Shown in pieces: positions 1 through 5,656 of a stretch of DNA of 5,656 nucleotides (positions within the stretch are counted from its first letter, which is position 1; each line of letters opens with the position of its first letter). A model generated the notes under the pieces. The model made no database searches. It saw only the letters and a list, made by a program, of their open reading frames with translations, and was not told the DNA's origin. Made by a program: the position numbers and the translations under genes. This DNA comes from Pseudomonadota bacterium (lineage in GTDB: Bacteria; SAR324; XYD2-FULL-50-16; JAHJRI01): the NCBI GenBank assembly GCA_022360105.1, contig JAKSDL010000799.1:1-5656 (forward strand). The letters are read 5' to 3'.

Positions 1-704
1 GGCGTGAGGCTGTTAGGGGGTCCGTCGTACACGATTGTCCCTTCCTGCAGGCCGACAATCCTTAAGGCAAACATCTGGGCGAGATGGACGTCATGGATAT
101 TAACAATGGCTGCGAGCTGATGTTCTTCACAAAGATCACAGATCAGGCGCATTATCTGGCGTGAGGTTTTGGGATCAAGACTTGCCGTAGGTTCATCCAC
201 CAATAACAATTCCGGATTCTGGATGAGTGCCCGGCAGATGCCAATTCGTTGACGCTGACCTCCGGAAAGTTCATCGGCGCGCTTATCCGCCATATGGTCA
301 AGTTCGACACGTTCAAGCAATCTAAACGCTGCGTCGATGTCATCCTGGGGGTATTTTCTGAAAAAACTGCGCCAGAAACCTACATAACCCAAGCGACCGG
401 ATTGCACATTTTCCATTACGGATAAACGCTCGACTAAGGCGTATTCCTGAAAAATCATTCCCATACGCCGTCGAGCCCGTCGCAATGCCCTGGAGCCTAA
501 AGAGACCAGCTCCAGATCATCCAGCCAGACTTTTCCGGAAGTTGGTTCGACAAGGCGGTTCACACAGCGAATTAAGGTACTTTTACCGGCTCCTGATGGG
601 CCAATCAGCGCCATCACTTGTCCTTTGGGTATTTCCAGGGAAACACCTTTCAGGGCTTCATCCCCTGTTTTGTATCGTTTTACCAGATTTTCAATGCGAA
701 GCAT
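1..704 (-). CDS. phnC: Phosphonate ABC transporter ATP-binding protein PhnC, C-terminus cut by window edge
   Basis: This is the cytoplasmic ATPase that would power uptake of a phosphonate, phosphite or related anion through a PhnE-type permease. The reading frame is open from ATG at 704 to the left edge, giving 234 residues. An in-frame TAG at 714-716 makes this ATG the only sensible start, although no strong ribosome binding site precedes it. Visible motifs in order are: Walker [10 protein letters not shown] (35-43), Q-loop Gln86, signature LSGGQRQR (146-153), Walker B LLLVDEP (166-172), D-loop SLD (175-177) and switch His204 in NIHD. The segment [17 protein letters not shown] (103-119) and the stretch [10 protein letters not shown] (201-210) are characteristic of PhnC rather than of generic ABC ATPases. 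Family members are about 250-270 residues, so only a short C-terminal piece is missing. It lies 81 bases downstream of phnD on the same strand, almost certainly in one operon. The substrate cannot be told from the ATPase. Confidence 0.93.
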   Translation of the reverse strand, partial: MLRIENLVKRYKTGDEALKGVSLEIPKGQVMALIGPSGAGKSTLIRCVNRLVEPTSGKVWLDDLELVSLGSRALRRARRRMGMIFQEYALVERLSVMENVQSGRLGYVGFWRSFFRKYPQDDIDAAFRLLERVELDHMADKRADELSGGQRQRIGICRALIQNPELLLVDEPTASLDPKTSRQIMRLICDLCEEHQLAAIVNIHDVHLAQMFALRIVGLQEGTIVYDGPPNSLT

Positions 705-740
705 TTTAAGATTCTATTTGTCAGTGAAATTCAGGAGGAA

Positions 741-769
741 CTGGGACCGCTTGTCATAAGCGGTCCCAG
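741..769 (-). promoter_or_regulatory. Perfect 12-bp intergenic hairpin between phnD and phnC
   Basis: CTGGGACCGCTT (741-752) is the exact reverse complement of AAGCGGTCCCAG (758-769), with a 5-base loop at 753-757. The stem begins 16 bases after the phnD stop codon. On the transcribed minus strand it is followed by TTCCTCC and not by a T-run, so it does not look like a complete intrinsic terminator. Hairpins between a binding-protein gene and the rest of its transporter operon are known to protect the upstream mRNA from 3' decay or to cause partial termination, which gives excess binding protein. That role is inferred here. Confidence 0.7.
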
Positions 770-785
770 AATTCTGTGTTAATGA

Positions 786-1760
786 TTATTTGCAATCATA
801 GGTGATACCGTTTGCGGTATCAATTTTGCGAATCACAGCCCAATCAGATTTATGATGGATGCCAACAAACTTGCCCTCCTTTTGAAATTCCTTTTGTAAG
901 TCGGAACCTTCCCACTCAAAAGTGAAAAACGCTTGCTTGATTTTGGCCGCAACTACCGGGTGCAGGTTATGAGCATGCCCGTAACCGGTTGTTGGAAAAG
1001 TGGCGGATTTATAGATAGTGGTTATTTGATTTCGTTTCACAACGCCACGATCAAACATTCGATTCATCACCGAGTTTGCCACGGTGGCTACTTCATAATC
1101 CTTGTTAGCAATTCCGAGCACGGAATTGTCGTGTTTGCCGGAATAATTTGTTTTAAAATCCCTGTCTTTGACCAGCCCAAAATCCGATTTTAAAAGTGCC
1201 GATGGTGCTTTCGAGCCTGAATTGGACGTAGGAGAGGTGAATGTGAGGGTCCGTCCCTTGATATCCGCCGGAGATTTGATGTCACTGCCTGCGGGAACAA
1301 TGATTTCCATCTCATAACCAAAAGAACCATCTTTCGAGGCCATCATGGCAAAAGGTACAAAACCGGCGCATGACACAGCCACTGGGTTTCCACCTGTATT
1401 AACTCCGGCAATATGTAAGCGACCGGAACGCATCGCTTCATACTGAGCCGCATAGGATTGAACCGGAAAAAACACAACTTTTTTACCTGTAACTTTTGAC
1501 ATATGCTTGATAAAGCCATCCCAGACCTTGGCGTACACCGCCGGATCTTCTACAGGTGTGTAGGAAAAGATGATGGTACTGGGATCAACCCAGTCTTTAG
1601 GATCAAGTGGCAGATCAGCCACGAGATCACCATTCCGATCGCAATATTGCTTATCCAGTGTTCCTCGTGGACAATCTTCAGCAGCATAAGCGTTAAAAAA
1701 GAGACTCGCTGTCAATAAAAAGGCAATCGTTGCTAATGATCGAGAAATGAAACCAGACAT
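786..1760 (-). CDS. phnD: Periplasmic phosphonate/phosphite/phosphate-type ABC transporter substrate-binding protein (PhnD family)
   Basis: This is the solute receptor that would capture a phosphorus oxyanion in the periplasm and hand it to the PhnE/PhnC transporter. I choose ATG at 1758-1760 (324 residues) over the in-frame TTG at 1770-1772, because GGAGGG at 1765-1770 sits 4 bases before the ATG and overlaps the TTG. Residues 1-26 form a signal peptide: Ser/Arg-containing start, hydrophobic core ATIAFLLTASLFF, and AYA before the likely cleavage site. The mature start has Cys30 and Cys40 flanking an acidic DRNGDLVAD loop (41-49). The type 2 periplasmic-binding fold follows from about residue 62 (IIFSYTPVEDPAVY), with VQSYAAQYEAMRSGRLHIAG (100-119) and the probable anion-binding stretch SPTSNSGSKAPS (176-187). 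These match the PhnD-like family (PF12974). Since phosphate, phosphite and phosphonate binders share this fold, the exact ligand is open. It is the first gene of the operon with phnC. Confidence 0.9.
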   Translation of the reverse strand: MSGFISRSLATIAFLLTASLFFNAYAAEDCPRGTLDKQYCDRNGDLVADLPLDPKDWVDPSTIIFSYTPVEDPAVYAKVWDGFIKHMSKVTGKKVVFFPVQSYAAQYEAMRSGRLHIAGVNTGGNPVAVSCAGFVPFAMMASKDGSFGYEMEIIVPAGSDIKSPADIKGRTLTFTSPTSNSGSKAPSALLKSDFGLVKDRDFKTNYSGKHDNSVLGIANKDYEVATVANSVMNRMFDRGVVKRNQITTIYKSATFPTTGYGHAHNLHPVVAAKIKQAFFTFEWEGSDLQKEFQKEGKFVGIHHKSDWAVIRKIDTANGITYDCK

Positions 1761-1764
1761 AAAA

Positions 1765-1770
1765 CCCTCC
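1765..1770 (-). promoter_or_regulatory. Ribosome binding site of phnD (GGAGGG)
   Basis: GGAGGG on the minus strand ends 4 bases before the ATG at 1758-1760. It decides the start, because the longer TTG-initiated version would begin inside this site. Confidence 0.75.
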
Positions 1771-1932
1771 AAAAAATATTGTTCAACGCAGCGCCGTTAT
1801 TATTGTTTGGGCACAGAGTCATTCTGCTCCAATCGACGTGTTTTCATGTCAAGAAACGCTGGGGGCGTATTCTGTTTTTTTTGCTTGTTTTACCGACAGC
1901 AGTCGAAAAACCCTGAGAAATAACCAACTAAA

Positions 1933-1949
1933 TTTACAATGTTTTTACA
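1933..1949 (-). promoter_or_regulatory. Possible PhoB/PhoP-type operator: two TTTACA repeats 11 bp apart
   Basis: TTTACA occurs at 1933-1938 and again at 1944-1949, exactly 11 bp apart. Read in the phnD direction this is TGTAAA-N5-TGTAAA. Pho boxes are direct repeats with an 11-bp period, with a TGTCA core in the E. coli type and TT(A/T/C)ACA-N5 in the Bacillus type. The period and partial core match, together with a phosphonate-type operon starting about 175 bases downstream, suggest phosphate control. The match to the enterobacterial consensus is only partial, and no good -10 follows, so this is tentative. Confidence 0.3.
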
Positions 1950-2366
1950 TCTTCATGATATGCGCTAACACTGTTCAGCCCCCAAATTCCTGACTTCGAG
2001 CCTAATCATTAACTGTTGATGCGCCGAATCGTCAAGAAGGTTTTTTTTGTAGCCGGCATCGAATGTGTTTTTGATAATAATCTCAGTGATTTTAAAGAAC
2101 CAGCCACATTAAAACATTTCGCAGAAAGTGGAACGCCCTTTGGTAGAATTGAGTAACCCACTGCAATTTTGAATCCGAGAGTAAATTACGTGAAGCAGCT
2201 TACTTAAACGTTTTACGGTACATTTCAGAGCAAATGCAAAACAATCAGGGCGGCAGTTTATGGTAATTCCTGGCTGGAATCTCCTCATTGAATGAACAGC
2301 TAGTTTTAATTCATCTATCTGAAATAATTTAAACTGTTATTAGAAATTTACCTGTTTTTTGAGATC

Positions 2367-4034
2367 CTAGTTTTTCGCCAGGTATTTTTGCATGTTGTTT
2401 AAATACTTGTGACCAACCGTGATTCCCTTGATTTCCGGGCTATTAAAAACCAGCTCCAGACGCCGGCCACTTCTCACCATTTTTTGGGCTTTGGACGGAT
2501 TGACCACATATCCCTTCGCACATCGAACGAGCAGATCCCCGGGGCCGAAAATCTCTTCAATCTTCTTTAAGGTTAAATCAACATCAAACAAGAACAAACC
2601 ATTGTCATCGTAAACAGAGCAACCGCCAAGTTCTGAAACAATATAGGAAATTGAATCCAGGGTTTTCCGAATCCTTTCTATTTCCGAGATAGCCTCAGAT
2701 TTAGTCAATGTTTGAGTGAGTATCTTGTTTTTAGTTTGATGCTCCCTGGCCACCTCGATCGCAATCAGTTTCTCATTTTCGGCTTTTTCGACCAGGTAAT
2801 AAGAATTCGCGAATGTTTTAACTGAAACAAGGATGTAAGAGAAAGTGAGAAATAGAAATCCTAAGGGTATGATTCTGGGATTGTGAGTCAGTTGGTTGAC
2901 GTAGGCAATCTCAAGAATGACAGTCACCGTGTAACAAAATACCCCACCAAAAACAATTAGTGCGTCTTTACTTACTCGAGATAATCTCAGCAACAAATAC
3001 AGCCAGTAAACATCGGCAATTAACAAAACAATGTGAAAAAGTGGAAGGACGGTAACAAAGGTTTTTACTGAAAAGAAGACGACGATCAGACCATATATCA
3101 CCGACGCCACATTAATAAAGTGGTAGAGAAATAGATGATCGCTAATTCTAAAATTCCTCACCAGGACCAGGTTATACAAGACGATGTGGAAGGTCGTCGC
3201 AACATGAATCAACTTCATAAAGAAGGTATAAGGAATCCACGGAAAAACAGTCATCAGAATGTTTTCTCCGGTACCAAGTACATAAAGGCATACCAGGACT
3301 AAAAAAATAGAAAATTTTAGGAAAACCGGATCCGGCCTAAAAACATAAACGAATGAATAAATTAAAGTTAGTGAAAGGATAAGGATCGCAGAGATGCAAT
3401 CGACTAAAAAGAAATGCAGTGCAACCGTCTCCAGTTTTTCTGTTGAAGCCAGGAGAATTCCCGTTTTAAGTCCCCCGGTAGCATGAATGTGATTGCTGAC
3501 TTGAATAACCAGTATGACTTCCGAGCCAGGTTTAACGTCAAAGCCAAATCTCTTTGTTTGCCTATGAGGAACCTCAGTTTCAAAGGTTTCCCCAACGACT
3601 CCATTACCTCCCCTTTCGACCCCATTAATAAACAACCTATAAGCACTTCCAACTCTGTTTAGATATAGCGAATAAGCACTAACGGTGTTGTTATCAGGGA
3701 ACAATAATTTTACTTTATAAGTTCCAAAGCCTTCCCAGGATTTTCCATATCTATTCCATGAACTTGGAATATTCCCAAAGTTCACACTACCGGGTTTTTT
3801 CCTATGATGTTCAAACAGCTCGCCCCAATAAAACTGCCAATCCCCTGACAGCGAGACAACATTGCGATCCAAATCGAAGCCTCTTAAATCGATCACTCCA
3901 TTTTCTGCTGGAACTGCTTCTATATTAATATTATTGATTATTATTCGATAGGATAGGAACCATAAGCAAAAGAAGAAGAGTGAAATTGAAACTATCCTTC
4001 TATTAATCCAATTCATACTCATAAAAGGAGCCAT
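2367..4034 (-). CDS. Membrane-anchored sensor with 7TMR-DISM-like receptor and C-terminal LytTR DNA-binding domain
   Basis: This is a 555-residue one-polypeptide receptor and transcription regulator. Residues 14-34 are a hydrophobic N-terminal anchor. Residues about 44-200 form an extracytoplasmic beta-sandwich resembling 7TMR-DISM extracellular domains: GVIDLRGFDLD (46-56), LSGDWQFYWGELF (62-74), WEGFGTYKVKL (100-110), LYLNRVGSAYRLFING (123-138). Seven hydrophobic helices follow at roughly 205-230, 238-258, 263-290, 300-321, 326-348, 357-378 and 387-406. A charged helical linker, probably coiled coil, covers about 410-455. Residues about 456-552 match a LytTR domain: IRKTLDSISYIV, VDLTLKKIEEIF, VRCAKGYVVNPSKAQKMV, LELVF and ITVGHKYLNNMQKYL. 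Ligand binding outside would be relayed to DNA binding inside; no kinase or receiver domain is present. Starts at 4034, 4022 and 4016 are all ATG and none has a clear ribosome binding site. A stop at 4044-4046 excludes a longer form. A weak promoter candidate, TTGGCT-N17-GGTAAT, lies at 4081-4109 inside the divergent neighbour. Ligand and target genes are unknown. Confidence 0.85.
   Translation of the reverse strand: MAPFMSMNWINRRIVSISLFFFCLWFLSYRIIINNINIEAVPAENGVIDLRGFDLDRNVVSLSGDWQFYWGELFEHHRKKPGSVNFGNIPSSWNRYGKSWEGFGTYKVKLLFPDNNTVSAYSLYLNRVGSAYRLFINGVERGGNGVVGETFETEVPHRQTKRFGFDVKPGSEVILVIQVSNHIHATGGLKTGILLASTEKLETVALHFFLVDCISAILILSLTLIYSFVYVFRPDPVFLKFSIFLVLVCLYVLGTGENILMTVFPWIPYTFFMKLIHVATTFHIVLYNLVLVRNFRISDHLFLYHFINVASVIYGLIVVFFSVKTFVTVLPLFHIVLLIADVYWLYLLLRLSRVSKDALIVFGGVFCYTVTVILEIAYVNQLTHNPRIIPLGFLFLTFSYILVSVKTFANSYYLVEKAENEKLIAIEVAREHQTKNKILTQTLTKSEAISEIERIRKTLDSISYIVSELGGCSVYDDNGLFLFDVDLTLKKIEEIFGPGDLLVRCAKGYVVNPSKAQKMVRSGRRLELVFNSPEIKGITVGHKYLNNMQKYLAKN
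4026..4030 (+). promoter_or_regulatory. Ribosome binding site of the plus-strand small gene (AGGAG)
   Basis: AGGAG lies 4 bases before the ATG at 4035-4037. It supports that start codon and the reality of the plus-strand gene. The site lies inside the first codons of the opposing sensor gene. Confidence 0.65.
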
Positions 4035-4580
4035 ATGGAATTTTCAGTTGCTAGCGGTAAAGATGTAAACCATTTTGATCATTACCTGTATGAAAGCTTT
4101 CGCAGCCAACCAACTAGCTGGGTCATGAATAACTACATTGTTGATAGGAAAAATGAATGCATGGCACCAGCACCTGAGTACTATGATTTGAAGAGGTATC
4201 TCCTCAAAAACGCCAACAATCAAGTTGTGTCTGGAATAAGCCTGAATTTTAACTGGAAAAATAAGTTTCAGATCGAATCCATGGGATACAATCCACCTAA
4301 CAAATTTAAAAGTCTTGAAGTTTTAAATTTCTACATCAGGAAGCTTCCCGGTCGCAATCCCATCAAAACTTTTCGTCCGGTCATGAGCCTCCTTGACACG
4401 CAACTTAGTTCCGGCAATTTTGCCAGAGTTTACGCAACGTGTATTCCCCGATTGTTCAACTTTTACCTTTATTTTGGATGGAAAGCAGTCACAAAAATTG
4501 AGTTGGATAGTAACAAAGTTCTTTATGTAATTCAATATAGCGGTCTATCTAGTGGGGCTTTGGACAAAGAGGCGGTATAA
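4035..4580 (+). CDS. Unrecognised 181-residue protein with GNAT-like (N-acyltransferase) features
   Basis: I do not recognise this family with certainty. The protein is soluble, with no signal peptide or membrane segment. Its layout resembles a GNAT fold: a strand pair around YYDLKRYLLKNANNQVVSGISLNFNW (split at about 49-59 and 61-74), a strand ending at IESMGYN (80-86), a helix SLEVLNFYIRK (93-103), a helix VMSLLDTQLSSG (116-127), a strand ARVYATCI (130-137), then PRLFNFYLYFGWKAV (138-152) and a last strand KVLYVIQY (161-168). The FY-x-x-FGW stretch recalls the C-terminal alpha4 motif of GNAT enzymes and the GW motif of acyl-homoserine lactone synthases. The usual Q/RxxGxG/A acyl-CoA loop is not visible, so catalysis is uncertain. 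AGGAG precedes the ATG. It diverges from the sensor/LytTR gene with no spacer, and a long inverted repeat follows the stop. Its low GC matches that neighbour. A signal-synthase role is conjecture. Confidence 0.7.
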   Translation: MEFSVASGKDVNHFDHYLYESFRSQPTSWVMNNYIVDRKNECMAPAPEYYDLKRYLLKNANNQVVSGISLNFNWKNKFQIESMGYNPPNKFKSLEVLNFYIRKLPGRNPIKTFRPVMSLLDTQLSSGNFARVYATCIPRLFNFYLYFGWKAVTKIELDSNKVLYVIQYSGLSSGALDKEAV

Positions 4581-5048
4581 TCAGACGACACTGGTAAAAA
4601 CTTTTTCACAATTAATATATAAGTTAATACAAATATATTGATTTTTAAAAAGGTATGCAGGAAATTCTCCAATTTTTAGAGGAGTTCAACATGACAATTT
4701 CACATTTTGTGAAGTTGTCATGTTCCTGTTTTTACTTATTTTTTTCTACATTTAAGTAATAAATCAGGAGATTTTAAAAAGAAAAGGTTTTTTTGCTTTT
4801 TTTTTGAGCTAGCTTGAATGCGATTTGTGAACTTTTTTTTCAAAAAGCGATCAGCACCGAAATTATCAAACTATTTCAATTAAATCGCTAATTTTTATCC
4901 GGTAGATTTTGCAGCAATCTTTTTTTGACTATTTTCAGGACATCACGTTTTTGCCCTGTGTAACAAAAGGGGTGAACCATTGAAGTATCAGTCAAACCCA
5001 AAAAACACACCTCCCTGCAAAAAAATAAAGTGTTTTTCGCGGAAATAT
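4581..5048. other. 468-base T-rich gap between convergent genes
   Basis: The stretch separates the plus-strand small gene from nifB. It is dominated by T homopolymers (for example 4787-4793, 4797-4805, 4833-4840 and 4920-4926). It contains the inverted repeat at 4688-4724, a weak CTTTTT/AAAAAG hairpin at 4832-4847, and an 8-bp AAAAACAC/GTGTTTTT pair at 5001-5008 and 5030-5037 with a 21-base loop just after nifB. A short minus-strand frame at 4888-5001, starting at TTG after GGGAGG, is the only coding candidate and is weak. No RNA gene is recognised. Confidence 0.55.
4688..4733 (+). terminator. Probable intrinsic terminator after the plus-strand small gene
   Basis: AACATGACAA (4688-4697) pairs perfectly with TTGTCATGTT (4715-4724). 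After one T-G wobble, TTCAC (4699-4703) pairs with GTGAA (4709-4713) around an ATTTT loop, giving a 16-bp stem. T5 at 4729-4733, and more T-rich sequence to 4747, follow on the plus strand. The stem is AT-rich, the T-run begins four bases past it, and it lies about 107 bases after the stop codon, so it is a less compact terminator than usual. An operator-like inverted repeat is an alternative. Confidence 0.55.
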
Positions 5049-5656
5049 TCAGACCACCAAAAGCCCTGCTGCGTCGGATCGACATTTCACGCAGTGGTTC
5101 ATATGAGTCACGTATCGGCTTGTTTGCTCCTTGAGAGCTTTGATGGCTTTTGCAGTTGGTGGCCTGATGGTTTCCATTTTTGTCCCTGAAACGGGAATCA
5201 GGGGCAATAGATTCAAAAAGTCTATCTTCATTCCGCCCAGGACTTTTGCCAGAAAAGGCACATGACAGTCATTAATGCCGGGGATGACAACCGAATTGAT
5301 CTTCACCACAAATCCCTTGGCCTTCAACAAGCGAATAGCTGCCAGCTGGTTTTCAATCAGTAGTTGAGCTGCTTTCTCACCGGTGATCCGTTTTCCGTTC
5401 CATGTCACATGTTTGTAGATCTTCTGTCCGATCACAGGATCGATGGCGTTAACCGTCAATGTGACAAACCTGGCTGCAAGTGCTTCCAGATCATTGATGT
5501 ACGCTTGAATATTTAAACCGTTGGAGGAAAGGCACAACATAAGCTCCGGGTGCCTTTGTCGTATCAATTCAAAGGTTTTCAAAGTCAACTCCGGCTCGGC
5601 AAAGGCATCTCCCGGACCTGCGATGCCAACTACACTGATATGGGGCAACTCTGCCA
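5049..5656 (-). CDS. nifB: Nitrogenase cofactor biosynthesis protein NifB, N-terminus cut by window edge
   Basis: NifB is the radical SAM enzyme that fuses [4Fe-4S] units with a carbide and a sulfur to make NifB-co, the precursor of nitrogenase FeMo-co. The last 201 residues are present; the radical SAM CxxxCxxC motif must lie beyond the right edge, and the frame is open there. Numbered from the first full codon, visible NifB features are VVGIAGPGDAFA (8-19), LCLSSNGLN (40-48) with a probable cluster-ligand Cys41, LTVNAIDP (66-73), VVIPGIND (122-129), LIPVSGT (152-158) and the C-terminal HCVKCRSDAAG (187-197). Its Cys188 and Cys191 correspond to the CxxC known to bind an auxiliary iron-sulfur cluster. 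The protein stops at LLVV just after this motif, so it is the short form without the C-terminal NifX-like domain found in some NifBs. It converges with the plus-strand small gene. Its promoter and any NifA/sigma-54 site would be off-window. Confidence 0.95.
   Translation of the reverse strand, partial: AELPHISVVGIAGPGDAFAEPELTLKTFELIRQRHPELMLCLSSNGLNIQAYINDLEALAARFVTLTVNAIDPVIGQKIYKHVTWNGKRITGEKAAQLLIENQLAAIRLLKAKGFVVKINSVVIPGINDCHVPFLAKVLGGMKIDFLNLLPLIPVSGTKMETIRPPTAKAIKALKEQTSRYVTHMNHCVKCRSDAAGLLVV

Larger units (their letters stand above)
1761..2366. other. 606-base intergenic region: phnD leader and sensor-gene 3' flank
   Basis: No convincing coding frame was found here on either strand. 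The region must hold the phnD promoter and the 3' end of the sensor gene's transcript. On the minus strand there is an isolated perfect -35-like TTGACA (1848-1853), but no good -10 at the right distance; the nearest, CAGAAT, lies 20 bases on. Other contents are the TTTACA direct repeat described separately, a T8 run at 2041-2048, and three ACAGT-containing sites on the minus strand at about 1970, 2008 and 2329. No strong intrinsic terminator for the sensor gene is visible. A short ATTCC/GGAAT stem at 2266-2280 lacks a T-tract. Confidence 0.6.

Noticed and set aside
485..709. Plus-strand open frame of 74 codons
   Set aside because: It is fully antisense to phnC, whose ABC motifs are unmistakable, and it resembles no protein. 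The minus-strand frame at 152-343 is likewise a shadow of phnC in another frame.
933..1193. Plus-strand open frame of 86 codons
   Set aside because: It is antisense to phnD with no ribosome binding site or recognisable motif; the same holds for the frame at 1503-1718.
1848..1873. TTGACA as the phnD promoter -35
   Set aside because: The hexamer is perfect, but no acceptable -10 is found 16-18 bases downstream; the nearest (CAGAAT) is 20 bases on. It is kept only as a note in the intergenic entry.
1893..1904. CGAC/GTCG mini-hairpin in the phnD leader
   Set aside because: It has only four base pairs with mismatches outside, within chance expectation.
2041..2048. T8 run as an intrinsic terminator on the plus strand
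   Set aside because: No stem of useful length precedes it, and no plus-strand gene lies upstream within reach.
3404..3652. Minus-strand 82-codon frame inside the sensor gene, and a plus-strand frame at 2419-2613
   Set aside because: Both overlap the receptor and LytTR coding sequence, where the main frame shows clear domain motifs.
4323..4535. Minus-strand 70-codon frame opposite the small plus-strand gene
   Set aside because: It has no ribosome binding site, and the plus frame is longer and better supported by AGGAG.
5049..5051. nifB stop as a frameshift or truncation
   Set aside because: NifBs that end shortly after the C-terminal CxxC motif are a known short form, and no NifX-like sequence is seen in other frames downstream.
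4980..5189. Plus-strand 69-codon frame overlapping the nifB 3' end
   Set aside because: The overlapping minus frame is clearly NifB through its final HCVKCRSDAAG motif.

Overview
The window carries five protein genes. From left to right they are: the 5' part of a phosphonate-type ABC transporter ATPase gene (phnC, minus strand, running off the left edge); its periplasmic binding-protein gene (phnD-like, minus); a membrane-bound seven-helix sensor fused to a LytTR DNA-binding domain (minus); a small unrecognised gene with GNAT-like features that starts exactly back to back with the sensor gene (plus); and the 3' two-thirds of nifB (minus, running off the right edge). I see no tRNA, rRNA, CRISPR array or insertion sequence.

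The host is probably a Gram-negative nitrogen fixer. The phnD product has a signal peptide suited to a periplasm, the 7TMR-DISM-like receptor is typical of Gram-negative and related bacteria, and nifB implies nitrogenase cofactor synthesis. Protein style and moderate GC would fit a Desulfobacterota-like or other anaerobic proteobacterial lineage, but this is only an impression.

Layout. At 1-704 and 786-1760, phnD then phnC form a phosphonate/phosphite-type uptake operon read right to left. They are separated by 81 bases that hold a perfect 12-bp hairpin; the permease gene would be expected just beyond the left edge. Positions 1761-2366 are a 606-base leader and intergenic stretch upstream of phnD. 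It holds a clear ribosome binding site and an 11-bp-spaced TTTACA direct repeat that could be a PhoB/PhoP-type operator. Positions 2367-4580 are the divergent sensor/small-protein pair, whose start codons abut with no base between them. Positions 4581-5048 are a T-rich gap between convergent genes, with a long inverted repeat that probably ends the plus-strand transcript. Positions 5049-5656 are nifB.

The phn genes import a phosphorus compound, and NifB builds the precursor of the nitrogenase cofactor. The central pair has no visible link to either. Its layout, with a membrane receptor that can bind DNA next to a possible small-molecule N-acyltransferase, suggests a self-contained signalling module. 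That is a hypothesis from gene context and protein architecture, not a demonstrated function. Hand counts on a few 60-base lines show the pair is more AT-rich than the flanking phn and nif genes, which would fit a separate origin.
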